A stretch of 64,000 bases of DNA from Streptomyces rubradiris (GCF_016860525.1 NZ_BNEA01000015.1:2976001-3040000), one strand, 5' to 3'; counted from the first letter of the stretch, positions 33,809-44,053 are shown. Program-made: numbers and translations. The notes: a model not told the origin generated them from the sequence alone.

Positions 33809-36800
33809 GAATCAGCCTTTCGTACGCGGAGAACATCGAATCGACGACTCCCTCGGGGAACACGTCCTCCAGCACGTCCCAGTTGAGGATCAGGCCACCG
33901 TTCTCCTCGAACGCCGTGTGGTCCAGGATCACCTGGGGGGTGCGGACGCCGCTCCACACCGGCACGCCGGTCTCGCCCATGCGGCACAGCGAACCCACCG
34001 GGCCGGTCGTCGTACCGTCCGCCGCGCTGACCCCGAGGGCACTGTTGAAAACCACCGGCATGCGGGCCCGGCCGGCACCCGCGTCCCGCCGGCCCAGGTC
34101 CCGCAGGACGTCGAGGCCGGTGTACGCGGTGTGCTCCATGTCGAGCAGCAGCTGCCGTTGGATCTGCCGCGCGGAGTCCCGGAACGGGGATGCCGGGTCG
34201 ACGTGGACTTCGAGCAGGCTGGTGGCGGAGAAGTTGCCCACCACCCCGGTGGTGTCCAGCCCGGGCACCGAACCGCGGTGGGATACCAGGCAGTTGACGG
34301 TGAAGTCGGGCGTCTTCGACCAAGCTGCCAGCACGTGGCAGTAGGCCGCGAGCACCGCGCAGGACGGGGTGAGGCCCGCGGCGGCGGCGTTGCGCTTGAA
34401 CTGCTCCCACTCCGGTGCGTCGACGCGGAGGAACCGGTTGCTGAAGACCGGCACCGGCACGTCGGAGAGCCGGCACGCGAGCGGCAGTTCCGGTGCCGCC
34501 GGCAGGGTGGCGAGGCGCTCACGCCAGTACGACCTGCTCGGCTCGGCATCCGGGGACGCGGCGTGGGCACGCATCGTCCGGACGTACTCCTCGTACCGGG
34601 CAGCGGGCTCGGCCGGCTCAGTGTCCGGGTCGCGGTAGAGCTCGGCCCACTCCTTGAAGAGCAGGGCGGTGCTGCCGCCGTCGGATATGAGGACGTCGAG
34701 TCCGAAGTGCAGACGGGTCACGGCCTCGGTCACACGCGTCGCCCGGACCAGGAACAGGGGCCAGCTGGTGACATCGAAGTCGTGGGCCCTCAGCTCGTCG
34801 TGGATCTCGGTGAGCCGCTGCCCGCGTTCCTCATCGGTCAGCCGGGTGAGGTCCTCGACGGGGATCGACACCCTGGGGACGGTTCCGAGGACCCGCTGGG
34901 TGCCCGCTTCGGGGTCGAAGACGGCCCGCAGCATTGGATGCCGTCGCACGAGCCTGTCGAGGGCTTGCTCGGCAGCCGTGACGTCGAAGCCGGTCAGGTC
35001 GACCTCCACGTACAGGTAGGTGGAGACGTTGCCGAGTTCGAAGTCACCCGCGCGTCCCGCCAGGTACGCCTCCTGCAACTGGGTCAGTGGGAAGGGCTCC
35101 GAGTCCGGCAGAGCGGGCCGGGAGTCTTCTCGCGTGGGGCGCCTGCGTTCCGCCGTGGCGCGCGGACGGGGGGCGGCGAAGGTCTGCGGCGGTGCTTCCG
35201 CCGCGGCCGGTGCGTCCGGTGCGTCCGGTGCGTCCGGTGCGCTGGCTCCCCCGGTGGCCTCGTCCTCCTCGAACAGGTCCAGGATGTGGGAGACAAGGGC
35301 ATCCGGCGTCGGGTGGTCGAAGACGACGGTGGCACCCAGCCGCGTGCCGAGCTTCCGGCCGAGACGGACCCGCAGCTCCATCGACGTGAGGGAGTCGAAG
35401 CCCATCTCGTAGAAGGATTTCTGGGCGTCCACCCGCCGTGCCTCGGTACCGAGCAACTCGGCCACGCCCTCCTTGACGAGGGAGAGCAGCCCGGCGGCAC
35501 GCTGGTCGTGCGAGGCATCGGGCGACCTCAGCAGGTCCACCACCGAGGCGGTTTCCGGCGCTGCCGCGTCCTGCCCGGCCTCCGCGCCCGGCTGCGGCCG
35601 CGGCGCCGTGCCGGGCAGGGGCGGACGCACTTCCGGAGCGCTGGGCGCGCCGGCCACCGGGGTCCCGGCGACGGCTCCGCTCGTCTCCCCCACCAGGCGG
35701 GAAAACAGGAACGGTCCGGCGGTACGGCCGTGTTCGGTCGCGTCGCTCACGGCCAGGCGCGCCGCGACCACGGCGGGCGCGTCACCGGCCAGCGCCGCGT
35801 CGAACAGGGCGAGTCCCTCGTCCACCTCGAACGGGGCCACGCCGTTACGCCGCAGGCGCAGCAGGTCGCCCTCGTCCAGGTGCCCCGTCATGCCGGTCGC
35901 CTCGGCCCAGAGCCCCCAGGCGACCGAGTTGGCCGGCCGGCCCTGGGCCCGTCGCCACTGGGCGAACTGGTCCAGGAAGGCGTTCGCACCGGCGTAGTTG
36001 GCCTGTCCAGGGCCGCCCAGGACGCCGTAGAGGGAGGAGAAGACCGTGAAGAAGCGCAGCTGGTCCTCGCGCGTCGCCTCGTCGACGTTCAGTGCCGAGT
36101 CCACCTTGCTCGCCAGGACAGTGTGCAGCTGGTCCGGCGTCATGTTGGTGACGATCGCGTCGTCGAGCAGGCCGGCCGCGTGGACGACGCCCACCAGGGG
36201 CCGTTCGGCGCGCAGCCGGGCGAGTGCCCCGCGCACGCTGTCCGCCTGGGCCACATCGACGCCGAGGACGGCGACGGACGCTCCGAGGCCGTGCAGCTCG
36301 GCGGTGAACTCGGCGATTCCGGGGGACTGCTGTCCGCTGCGGCTGAGCAGCGCCAGGGAGCGCACTCCCCACCGTGTCACCAGGTGGCGGGCCAGCGCAC
36401 GACCGATCGTGCCGGTGCCGCCCGTGATCACGACGGTGCCGTCGCCGAGGTCCGGGGTCCGGCCCGCGGAGGCGGCAAGCGGCCACAGGTACGGCAGCAG
36501 CACGCGGTCCGCGCGGACGGCCAGCTGCGCCTCGGACCGCGTCAGTGCCCGCAGCAGGGTCTGGGGCGTGTCGGCGGCCGACGCGTCGACGTCGATGACG
36601 CGGACGCGGCCGGGGTTCTCGGTCTGCGCGGACCGCACCATTCCCCACAGCGCGCCCTGACCGAGGTCGTGGACGGTGTCGCCGGTGACGGCTATGGCGT
36701 TCTGCGTGACGAGGGTGAGCTGGGCCCGGCCGTCCAGGTCCTCGGCGCGCAGCCACTGTTGGATCGTCTCCAGCGCCCAGGCCGCGGAGTCGTGGGCCTG

Positions 36801-39800
36801 CTCGGCGACGCTCCGTCCGGGGGCGCCCTGCGGAGCGGGAAGGGCGAGCTGCCACGTTCCGGGCAGTCCCTTGACGACGAGCATGGCCTCGTCCAGGGTC
36901 GCCACCGCGATGCCGGAGCGCGCCGCATCCCTCAGGGCCGAGGCCAGTGGTCCGTCCGCGCCCACCACGCACAGCCGCTGGTCGGCGGGCGCCTCGCCGT
37001 CCAGCTGCGCCCACTCGGTCGTGTAGAGGGCGGCCTCCTCGCCGCCCGCCGGCCGGGCGGGCAGGGCGAGTCCCCGCACCACGATGCGATCGATGTGCAG
37101 GAGGGTGCGCCCCGCGTCGTCCACCAGGGTGAGCGCGATGGTCTCGGGTGCCACCTGACGGGCCAGCGCCCAGCACTCGTCCGTGTCGCTGTCCTCCCCC
37201 GTCCGTACGCCGCTGAAGACGAAGGGGACGGCGACATCCCCGGGCCGCGGCGCGCCGAACAGTCCGCAGCCCACCGCGGCGTGCAGAGCGGCGTCCACCA
37301 GGGCGGGATGCACGGCGAAGCCACCGTGGTTGACGCGGGCGCTTTGGGGCAGGACGACCCGAGACCTGACCCGGTTTCCGTCCTGTTCCCCGCTCTGTAC
37401 TCCCTGGAAGGCGTCGCCGTAGCCGTAGCCCATGCTCCGCAGCCGGGCGTACAGATCGGCGGGGTCGATCCGGGTGGCGTGCGCGGGTGCCGTGAGATCG
37501 CAGGCGGCGCGGGCCACGGTGTGCGGCCGGGACAGCACCGCGTCCACGTGGTGCACCCAGGTGCCGTCGCCCGCCGGGCGGGAGAAGACCGCTGCCGCCC
37601 GCGCGCCCTGTGCGTCCGCGGGTTTCACGGTGAGCTGGAGGTCGATGAGGCCGCCGTCGACCGGCACCGGCAGCGGGTCGCGCAGCACCAGCTCGTCCAG
37701 GCTCTCGCAGCCGAGCTCCCGGCCCGCCGAGACGAGCAGCTCCACGAAGGCCGTACCGGGCAGCAGCGGTGTCTGCCGGACCCGGTGGTCCATCAGCCAG
37801 GGGTGACTGCGCAGGGAGAACCGGCCGCTCATCACCACCGTGCCGTCGACGGTCTCGACCACGGACGTAAGGAACGGGTGGGCGCCCTCGGCGATGCGGG
37901 CGTGTTCCCGGCGCGGCGCGGTGCCGGGGACCGTCGTCGCCGCCCGGTCCATCTGCGCCGGGAGCCAGAACCGGCGGCCCTCGAAGGGATAGGTGGGCAG
38001 CTCCGCCTGAGCGGGCCGGTCGGGCCACGCACCGGTGTGGGCGGCCGTCCAGTCGACGGTGTGCCCCTGGACATGGGCTTCGCCGGCCGCGGTGAGGAAG
38101 CGCTGGTAGGAGCCCTGGTCCCGGCGCAGTGTCGCGCAGACCGGGGCCTCGCTGCCGGCCTGTGCCAGCACCTGCTGCAGCGACGAGAGCAGGACGGGAT
38201 GCGGGCTGATCTCGACGAAGGCGTCGTAGCCGTGCGTCAGCATGACCTCGACGGTCTCGGCGAACCGGACCTGCTCGCGCACGTTGCGGTACCAGTACGC
38301 GGCGGTCAGCTCCGTGCCCTCCAGACGACGGCCTTCGACCGTGGAGAAGAAGGCCACCTCTCCCACGGCCGGCTGCAGCCCATCGAGCCCCTCGGTGATC
38401 GGGTGTTCGAGCTCGGCCATCACCGGGGAGTGCGAGGCGCACTTCGCCGGGACGCGGCGGGCGTACACGCCGCGGTCCTCGCACAGGTCGAGCAGCCGGC
38501 GGATGCCGGGCTCGTCGTCGCCGGACACGATCGTGAACGCCGGGCCGTTGGACGCTGCGACGACCAGATCGGCGCCCGCCTCCTCGGTGAGCGCGAGTGC
38601 CTCCTCGCGGCCGAGGGCCACCGCCGCCATGCCGCCGCGGCCCCGCTCCTCCAGGACGCGGCTGCGGCAGGCCACCACGCGGGCCGCGTCGTCCAGGCTG
38701 AGCACACCGGCGAGGCAGGCGGCGGCGACCTCGCCCTGGGAGTGTCCGACCACCGCGGCGGGCTCGACGCCGACGGATCGCCACAGCGCGGCGAGGCCGA
38801 GCATCATGGTGAAGATGAGCGGCTGCACGACGTCGGTGCGGTCGCGATCCGTCTCGCGGTCGTCGCCGGACAGGACGGCCATCAGGTCGTAGTCGAGGTA
38901 CGGCTTGAAGGCGCCGGCGCATTCCTCGACCCGCAGGCGGAAGACGTCGGACTCCGCCAGGAGTCGTACCGCCATCTCGTCCCACTGGGATCCCTGGCCG
39001 GGGAAGACGAAGACGGGACGGCGGATGCGCCGGGCTTCGCCCTGGACTACCGACGGTGCCTCGTCTCCCGCAGCGAAGGCCCGGAGCGCGTCGAGGAGTT
39101 CCCCGCGTCCCGTCCCGACCGCCACCGCGCGGTGGTCGTAGTGCTCGCGCTGCGTCGCCAGTGCCTGGGCGGTCACCGCCAGCGGTGCGGTGCTCGCGGC
39201 GAGGTGGTCGGCGACGGCCGCGGCGTAGGAGCGCAGGGCGGTCGCCGTCTTGGCGGAGAGCGTGAGGGTGTGGGCTCGGCCGGCACCCTCGGGACCGGGG
39301 TCGGGGAGGGCTTGTGGCTCTTCCCAACTCTCCAGGACGACATGGGAGTTGGTGCCACTGACGCCGAAGGAGGAGACGGCACAGCGGCGTACGCCATCCG
39401 GCGTGGTCTCCCACGGCCTGCTGTCCCGCAGGACGTCCACGGAGGAGGACCAGTCCACGTGGGAGTTGAGCTCCTCCACGTGCAGGGTCCTGGGCATCGT
39501 GCCGGCGCGCATGGCCATCAGGCACTTGATGACTCCGCCGACGCCGGCCGCGGCCATGGAGTGGCCGATGTTCGACTTGAAGGACCCGATCCAGACGGGT
39601 TCGGCAGCCCGGTCCTGCCCGTAGGTGGCCTGGATGGCGTTGGCCTCGATGGGGTCACCGAGCTTGGTGGCGGTGCCGTGTGCCTCCACGAGCTGGATCT
39701 GCCCGGGCGTGAGCCGGGCGTCGGCCAGCGCCTGCTTGATGACCTTGACCTGGGCCTTGCCGCTCGGCGCGGTCAGGCCGTTGCTCGCTCCGTCCTGGTT

Positions 39801-40604
39801 GACGGCGGTGCCCTTGATGACGCCGTAGATGCGGCGTCCCTTGCGCCTCGCCTCGGAGAGACGCTCGAGTACGAGGACACCCGCACCTTCGGCCCACACC
39901 GTGCCGTTGGCGGTGTCGGAGAACGTACGGCAGCGCCCGTCGGGGGAGAGCGCGCCCTTCTTGGCGTAGTCGACGAACATGCCCGGGCCCGCCAGGACGG
40001 TACAGCCGCCGGCGAGTGCCAGGTCCGTCTCGCCGCTGCGCAGGGAGCGTACGGCGGTGTGGATCGCGACACCCGACGACGAGCAGGCCGTGTCGATGGT
40101 CAGCGCCGGCCCCTCCAGGCCGAGGAGGTAGGCGATGCGGCCGGAGGCCACGCTCGGCGAGGTGCCGGTGCCCATGAACCCGGCCGTCTCGTCCTGCCAC
40201 TTCCACAGTGGCATGCCGTACTCGTTCGCCATGAGCCCGACGAACACGCCCGTCTGGGAGCCCTTCAGGCTCGACGGGACGATGCCGGAGCGCTCGATCG
40301 CCTCCCAGGTGACCTGGAGCAGCACCCGCTGCTGGGGGTCCATGGAGACGGCCTCGGCGGCCCTGATGTTGAAGAACTCGGCGTCGAAGAGGTCGGCGTC
40401 GTGGAGGAACCCACCCTGGCGCACGAACGTCGGGTCGTAGAGGTCCTCGGTATGCCACTCCCGGTTCGCGGGGAAGTCGCTGATCGCGTCGCGTCCCTCG
40501 TTGACGAGCTCCCACAGACGTTCCGGGGTGTCCACGCCGCCCGGGTAGCGACAGGCCATGCCGATGACGGCGATGTCCTCCGGCTCCGTTGTGTGCTCAG
40601 CCAC
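33792..40604 (-). CDS. Type I PKS-NRPS: KS-AT-DH-KR-ACP-Cy, probably iterative
   Basis: 2270 residues from ATG 40604. KS ~10-430 (DTACSSSG Cys174, His309, His348). AT ~530-820 (GHSQG Ser622; CASH at 722-725 and TDVVQP, near the methyl/ethylmalonyl-type YASH and RVDVVQ). Post-AT linker YPFEGRRFW. DH ~905-1180 (His940 in DHRVRQTPLLP, where the usual Gly is Gln; Asp1104 in VDAALHA). KR ~1385-1560 (GGTGTIG, LLDDA as in B-type, Ser1523/1524, Tyr1537). ACP ~1705-1775 (GFDSL Ser1738). Then a Pro/Asp linker and a heterocyclization domain ~1835-2270 with DVLISDGGS (DxxxxD, Asp1970 and Asp1975). No ER. One extending module for a multi-unit chain implies iteration. Start overlaps the KSQ gene end by 8 bases. 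Confidence 0.9.
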   Translation of the reverse strand: MAEHTTEPEDIAVIGMACRYPGGVDTPERLWELVNEGRDAISDFPANREWHTEDLYDPTFVRQGGFLHDADLFDAEFFNIRAAEAVSMDPQQRVLLQVTWEAIERSGIVPSSLKGSQTGVFVGLMANEYGMPLWKWQDETAGFMGTGTSPSVASGRIAYLLGLEGPALTIDTACSSSGVAIHTAVRSLRSGETDLALAGGCTVLAGPGMFVDYAKKGALSPDGRCRTFSDTANGTVWAEGAGVLVLERLSEARRKGRRIYGVIKGTAVNQDGASNGLTAPSGKAQVKVIKQALADARLTPGQIQLVEAHGTATKLGDPIEANAIQATYGQDRAAEPVWIGSFKSNIGHSMAAAGVGGVIKCLMAMRAGTMPRTLHVEELNSHVDWSSSVDVLRDSRPWETTPDGVRRCAVSSFGVSGTNSHVVLESWEEPQALPDPGPEGAGRAHTLTLSAKTATALRSYAAAVADHLAASTAPLAVTAQALATQREHYDHRAVAVGTGRGELLDALRAFAAGDEAPSVVQGEARRIRRPVFVFPGQGSQWDEMAVRLLAESDVFRLRVEECAGAFKPYLDYDLMAVLSGDDRETDRDRTDVVQPLIFTMMLGLAALWRSVGVEPAAVVGHSQGEVAAACLAGVLSLDDAARVVACRSRVLEERGRGGMAAVALGREEALALTEEAGADLVVAASNGPAFTIVSGDDEPGIRRLLDLCEDRGVYARRVPAKCASHSPVMAELEHPITEGLDGLQPAVGEVAFFSTVEGRRLEGTELTAAYWYRNVREQVRFAETVEVMLTHGYDAFVEISPHPVLLSSLQQVLAQAGSEAPVCATLRRDQGSYQRFLTAAGEAHVQGHTVDWTAAHTGAWPDRPAQAELPTYPFEGRRFWLPAQMDRAATTVPGTAPRREHARIAEGAHPFLTSVVETVDGTVVMSGRFSLRSHPWLMDHRVRQTPLLPGTAFVELLVSAGRELGCESLDELVLRDPLPVPVDGGLIDLQLTVKPADAQGARAAAVFSRPAGDGTWVHHVDAVLSRPHTVARAACDLTAPAHATRIDPADLYARLRSMGYGYGDAFQGVQSGEQDGNRVRSRVVLPQSARVNHGGFAVHPALVDAALHAAVGCGLFGAPRPGDVAVPFVFSGVRTGEDSDTDECWALARQVAPETIALTLVDDAGRTLLHIDRIVVRGLALPARPAGGEEAALYTTEWAQLDGEAPADQRLCVVGADGPLASALRDAARSGIAVATLDEAMLVVKGLPGTWQLALPAPQGAPGRSVAEQAHDSAAWALETIQQWLRAEDLDGRAQLTLVTQNAIAVTGDTVHDLGQGALWGMVRSAQTENPGRVRVIDVDASAADTPQTLLRALTRSEAQLAVRADRVLLPYLWPLAASAGRTPDLGDGTVVITGGTGTIGRALARHLVTRWGVRSLALLSRSGQQSPGIAEFTAELHGLGASVAVLGVDVAQADSVRGALARLRAERPLVGVVHAAGLLDDAIVTNMTPDQLHTVLASKVDSALNVDEATREDQLRFFTVFSSLYGVLGGPGQANYAGANAFLDQFAQWRRAQGRPANSVAWGLWAEATGMTGHLDEGDLLRLRRNGVAPFEVDEGLALFDAALAGDAPAVVAARLAVSDATEHGRTAGPFLFSRLVGETSGAVAGTPVAGAPSAPEVRPPLPGTAPRPQPGAEAGQDAAAPETASVVDLLRSPDASHDQRAAGLLSLVKEGVAELLGTEARRVDAQKSFYEMGFDSLTSMELRVRLGRKLGTRLGATVVFDHPTPDALVSHILDLFEEDEATGGASAPDAPDAPDAPAAAEAPPQTFAAPRPRATAERRRPTREDSRPALPDSEPFPLTQLQEAYLAGRAGDFELGNVSTYLYVEVDLTGFDVTAAEQALDRLVRRHPMLRAVFDPEAGTQRVLGTVPRVSIPVEDLTRLTDEERGQRLTEIHDELRAHDFDVTSWPLFLVRATRVTEAVTRLHFGLDVLISDGGSTALLFKEWAELYRDPDTEPAEPAARYEEYVRTMRAHAASPDAEPSRSYWRERLATLPAAPELPLACRLSDVPVPVFSNRFLRVDAPEWEQFKRNAAAAGLTPSCAVLAAYCHVLAAWSKTPDFTVNCLVSHRGSVPGLDTTGVVGNFSATSLLEVHVDPASPFRDSARQIQRQLLLDMEHTAYTGLDVLRDLGRRDAGAGRARMPVVFNSALGVSAADGTTTGPVGSLCRMGETGVPVWSGVRTPQVILDHTAFEENGGLILNWDVLEDVFPEGVVDSMFSAYERLIRELAR

Positions 40605-42708
40605 GGATGGCCTCCATCTCGGTGTTCACATGCGCCGCCAGTTCGTTGATGGTCGGGTGGTCGAAAAGCGCCGACTCCGGGATCGCGAGCGACGTCGCGG
40701 AGACGATGCGCTCCTGGAACTCGAGGAGGGACATGGAGTCGATGCCGAGGTCGTTGAAGGTGTGGTCGGGGTCGATGCGCAGGGGTGAGCTCCCCGCTTC
40801 GCCCAACACCGTGAGCAGCTCTCGCTCCAGGAACGAGCGGATGAGCCACAGCCGGTCCGGGGTGCTCGCCCGGGTCCACTCATCGAGCAGGGACCCGGTG
40901 GCGTCCTGTCCGTCGGGCACCGGCGCCGGCTGCGTGGCCGGGGCCGTCGTCGCGGTCGTGCGGACGGGCCGGGGAAGCGCGAACGTGTCCCGCTCGAAGG
41001 GGTAGGTGGGCAGGCCGGGAACCTTGCGCAGCCCTGGGCCGAGATGCCGTGTCACGTCGGCGATGCCACCGGTGCACACGTAGGAGCTGGCGGCCCCGAC
41101 CGCGGCGATACGGCCCGGGTCCGCGCCCTGCGTCCAGCCGGCCGGCATGGCCAGGTCGTGACCGGCGACGACCTTGTGCAGCCCTTCGCGGATCTCCTCC
41201 CAGTCACCGCCGACGACGGCCGCCCGGTGCTCCCACTGGGCCCGCTGCACCAGTGTCCACGCGACGTCGGCCACGGAAGGGCTCCGCGCGGGGAGAGGGT
41301 GGTCCAGCAGGGCGCGGGCCAGTGCGCGCACCGCTTCCCGGGAGCGGCCGGAGAGGCACAGCACGGCGTCGGGGCGCTCGACGGGGTCGCGGCCGTGGGC
41401 CGGCCCGGGTGCGGGGGGCGGCCCGAGGACCACGTGGACGTTGGTGCCGCCCATACCGAACGAGCTGACTCCGACGACGTCGTCGGCGCCGAACGTGTAC
41501 TCCTCGGGCCGCACGATCACGCGGAGGTTGAGGTCGCCCAGCGGCAGGTCCGCGGGGCTGCGGTGGTGGTGGAGGGTGGGAGGCAGCTGACCGTGGTGCA
41601 CGGCCAGACAGGCCTTGATGAACCCGGCGATCCCCGCGGCGGACTCCAGGTGCCCGATGTTCGTCTTCACCGAGCCGACCCGCAGCGGATCGGCCTGCGG
41701 GCGCTGCCGCCCGATGACGGCGGCCACGGCCCGGGCCTCCACCGGGTCCCCCACGGGCGTACCGGTTCCGTGCAGCTCCAGATAGGCGACCTGGTCGGCC
41801 GTCACACCGGCCGTGCGGTGCGCCGCCCGGATGACCTCGCACTGGGCGTCGTGGCTGGGCACACCGAGCCCGCACCGGCCGCCGTCGTTGTTGGTGGCAC
41901 TGCCCCGGACGACGGCGTAGACGTGGTCGCCGTCGCGGAGGGCGGTGTCCAGCGGCTTGAGGACGACGCAGCCGCCGCCCTCCGCCCGTACGTAACCGTC
42001 GGCGCGCTCGTCCAGGGTGCGGCAGCGGCCGTCCGCGGACAGCCCGCCCCACAGCCGGACCTGTTCGGTGACCTCGGGCAGGAGATTGAGGTTGACCCCG
42101 GCGACGAGCGCTCCCTCGCACTCGCCGAGCCGCAGGCTCACGACCGCCCGGTGCAGGGCGCACAGCGACGACGACTGGCCCGTGTCGATCACCTCACTGG
42201 GCCCGTGCAGACCGAAGTGGTGCGAGAGACGGCCGGCGAGCAGGGACCGGCTCGTGCCCATGTGCCCGAACCTGTCCAGTCGGCCCGCGGCGAGGTACTG
42301 GGTCCGGAAGTCGTCGGCGCACGCCCCGACATACACCCCCCAGGGAGCGCCGTGCACGGTCGAGGGGGAGACGGCGGCGTCCTCCAGGGCCTGCCAGGCG
42401 AGTTCCAGCAGCAGCCGCTGCTGCGGATCCATGTGCTCGGCCTCACGGCGCGCGACGCCGAAGAACCCGGCGTCGAACGTGTCCGGTCCGTCGATGAAGC
42501 CGCCCTGCGTGACGGGTGTGCCCGGTACGGCGGGTCCGTCCCCGAGCCACTGCTCCCAGCGGCCCTGCGGGGCCGTTCCCACGCTGTCCGTGCCGGACAT
42601 GAGGTTGTTCCAGAAACCCACCGGGTGGGTGGCGCCCGGGAAGCGGCAGGACATGCCCACCACGGCGATGGGCGCCGTGGGGTCGATCCCATGCGTCGTC
42701 ATGGTCAC
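40597..42708 (-). CDS. AT-less PKS loading protein: KSQ-ACP
   Basis: 703 residues from GTG 42708, which overlaps the P450 stop as GTGA and has GAGG 8 bases upstream; ATG 42702 is possible. The KS domain (~10-430) has the nucleophile replaced: DTGQSSSLC with Gln178, while ELHGTGTP and KTNIGHLESA are kept. This is the KSQ decarboxylase type used for chain initiation. After the KS-AT linker (LSGRSREAVRALARALL) the sequence passes directly to the post-AT linker (LPTYPFERDTFAL), so a whole AT is missing. ACP at the C-terminus with LGIDSMSLLEF (Ser658). It must be loaded in trans, perhaps by the AT of the next protein. It forms the priming unit of the assembly line. Confidence 0.9.
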   Translation of the reverse strand: MTMTTHGIDPTAPIAVVGMSCRFPGATHPVGFWNNLMSGTDSVGTAPQGRWEQWLGDGPAVPGTPVTQGGFIDGPDTFDAGFFGVARREAEHMDPQQRLLLELAWQALEDAAVSPSTVHGAPWGVYVGACADDFRTQYLAAGRLDRFGHMGTSRSLLAGRLSHHFGLHGPSEVIDTGQSSSLCALHRAVVSLRLGECEGALVAGVNLNLLPEVTEQVRLWGGLSADGRCRTLDERADGYVRAEGGGCVVLKPLDTALRDGDHVYAVVRGSATNNDGGRCGLGVPSHDAQCEVIRAAHRTAGVTADQVAYLELHGTGTPVGDPVEARAVAAVIGRQRPQADPLRVGSVKTNIGHLESAAGIAGFIKACLAVHHGQLPPTLHHHRSPADLPLGDLNLRVIVRPEEYTFGADDVVGVSSFGMGGTNVHVVLGPPPAPGPAHGRDPVERPDAVLCLSGRSREAVRALARALLDHPLPARSPSVADVAWTLVQRAQWEHRAAVVGGDWEEIREGLHKVVAGHDLAMPAGWTQGADPGRIAAVGAASSYVCTGGIADVTRHLGPGLRKVPGLPTYPFERDTFALPRPVRTTATTAPATQPAPVPDGQDATGSLLDEWTRASTPDRLWLIRSFLERELLTVLGEAGSSPLRIDPDHTFNDLGIDSMSLLEFQERIVSATSLAIPESALFDHPTINELAAHVNTEMEAIRG

Positions 42709-43979
42709 GAGGCGGCCCTCTTCCCGGGGGCGCAGGACCGGGCGGGCAAGGGCCCCGGTCCGACGGTCAGGTTCCGCAGGCCCCGGAAGGTCGGGCTCGC
42801 CTTCCATTCCATCCGTTCCCTCGGCATGACGACACGAAGGTCCGGACAGCGCTCGATCAGGGCGTGGAAGGCGACCTCCGTCTCCAGCCGGGCCAGATGC
42901 TTGCCGATGCAGTTGTGGAGGCCGCCGCCGAACGCCAGGTGTTCGCGGCGCGGCTGGCCGAAGTCGAAGGTGTCGGCATCCGTGAACCGCTCGGGGTCCC
43001 GGTTTGCCGCGGCGAAGGCAAGGAAGACGACAGAACCGGCCGGGATCGTCACGCCGCCCACCTCGGCGGACTCGGTGGTGTACCGGTACAGCGACAGGTT
43101 GAACGGAGACTGGTGGCGCAGCATCTCCTCGACCGCCGTCGGCACGAGTGAACGGTCGCGCCACAGCCGGGCCTTTTGCTCCGGGGTGGACTCCAGGGTG
43201 AGAAAACCCGTGACGATCAGGTTCGCCGTCGTCTCGTAACCCGCGGCGAGCAGCGCATATGCCTGCGCCACGGCCTGGGGCTCGTCCAACGACACGGCGA
43301 GTTGCGTCAGGATGTCATCGGCGTCGCCCTCGCGCTTGTGACGAATCAGTTTGCTGAGGTAACCGACCATCTGCTCGGTGGCACGAGCCAATGCCGTGGC
43401 GGCGGCGTCCCCGGTGATCGTCTGCACCCACGCGTGGAAAGTGCCGCGGTCCTCGCGCGGAACCCCGAGCATGCCGCATATCACGGATATCGAGTAGGGA
43501 AAAGCGAAGTCCTGGACAAGGTCGAACGTCTCCCGCCCGGCCACGGCGTCCAGCACCGAATCGGCCAGCTCCTCCATGGCCTCGCGCTTGGTCGCCACGG
43601 CGCGCGCGGTGAAGGCGCTGTTGAGCGGCTTGCGGAGGGCGGTGTGAGCCGGAGGGTCGTTGTTGGCCATGTTGTCGTACAGCAGCGAGCTGCGTTCCCG
43701 CGCCTGCTCGCCGTCGGGACTGTTCGCCCGGAACAACGCCATGGCCTCATCGATGCTCTTGCAGAACCGCGGATCTCGCAGAACGAATTCGATGTCCTCG
43801 TACGAGGTCACGACCCAGGCGTGCAGGTTCGGCGGGAGGTAGGCCATTCCCGTCTCCAACACGACTTTCGTCGGCCTGTTTCCGTTCTCCTTGATGACTC
43901 GGTAGACCGAGTGTGGATCCTCGAAGAAGTCACGGCCGAGTGAGAGGGGACATTCACCCTCGCTTTTATGGGCTGTCAT
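42705..43979 (-). CDS. Cytochrome P450 in the PKS operon
   Basis: 424 residues from ATG 43979. Heme signature FGGGLHNCIGKHLARLE with the axial Cys; I-helix AAGYETTAN (Tyr where His is common, Thr kept); EEMLRH as part of ExxR. Typical soluble bacterial P450 length. It sits between FabF copy 2 and the KSQ gene, translationally coupled to the latter (stop/start overlap), so it is integral to the assembly-line operon. In thiolactomycin biosynthesis one cluster P450 is required for the five-membered thiolactone ring; position and coupling make this the candidate for that step. It needs an external ferredoxin, perhaps the one at 54814. Confidence 0.85.
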   Translation of the reverse strand: MTAHKSEGECPLSLGRDFFEDPHSVYRVIKENGNRPTKVVLETGMAYLPPNLHAWVVTSYEDIEFVLRDPRFCKSIDEAMALFRANSPDGEQARERSSLLYDNMANNDPPAHTALRKPLNSAFTARAVATKREAMEELADSVLDAVAGRETFDLVQDFAFPYSISVICGMLGVPREDRGTFHAWVQTITGDAAATALARATEQMVGYLSKLIRHKREGDADDILTQLAVSLDEPQAVAQAYALLAAGYETTANLIVTGFLTLESTPEQKARLWRDRSLVPTAVEEMLRHQSPFNLSLYRYTTESAEVGGVTIPAGSVVFLAFAAANRDPERFTDADTFDFGQPRREHLAFGGGLHNCIGKHLARLETEVAFHALIERCPDLRVVMPRERMEWKASPTFRGLRNLTVGPGPLPARSCAPGKRAAS

Positions 43980-44053
43980 GTCATTCTTTCGCTGTGATAT
44001 CAGACGGTCGTGAACGGGGCGGGGGCAAGCTGGTGACGAGGTGCGGAAATCGG

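Noticed and set aside
33630..40649. A 2339-codon open frame on the plus strand across the PKS
   Set aside because: It is antisense to a fully recognisable PKS protein and shows no domain; high GC keeps antisense frames open.
42705..43979. P450 inactivity because of AGYETT instead of AGHETT
   Set aside because: The family pattern allows any residue at this position; the acidic-Thr pair and heme Cys are intact.
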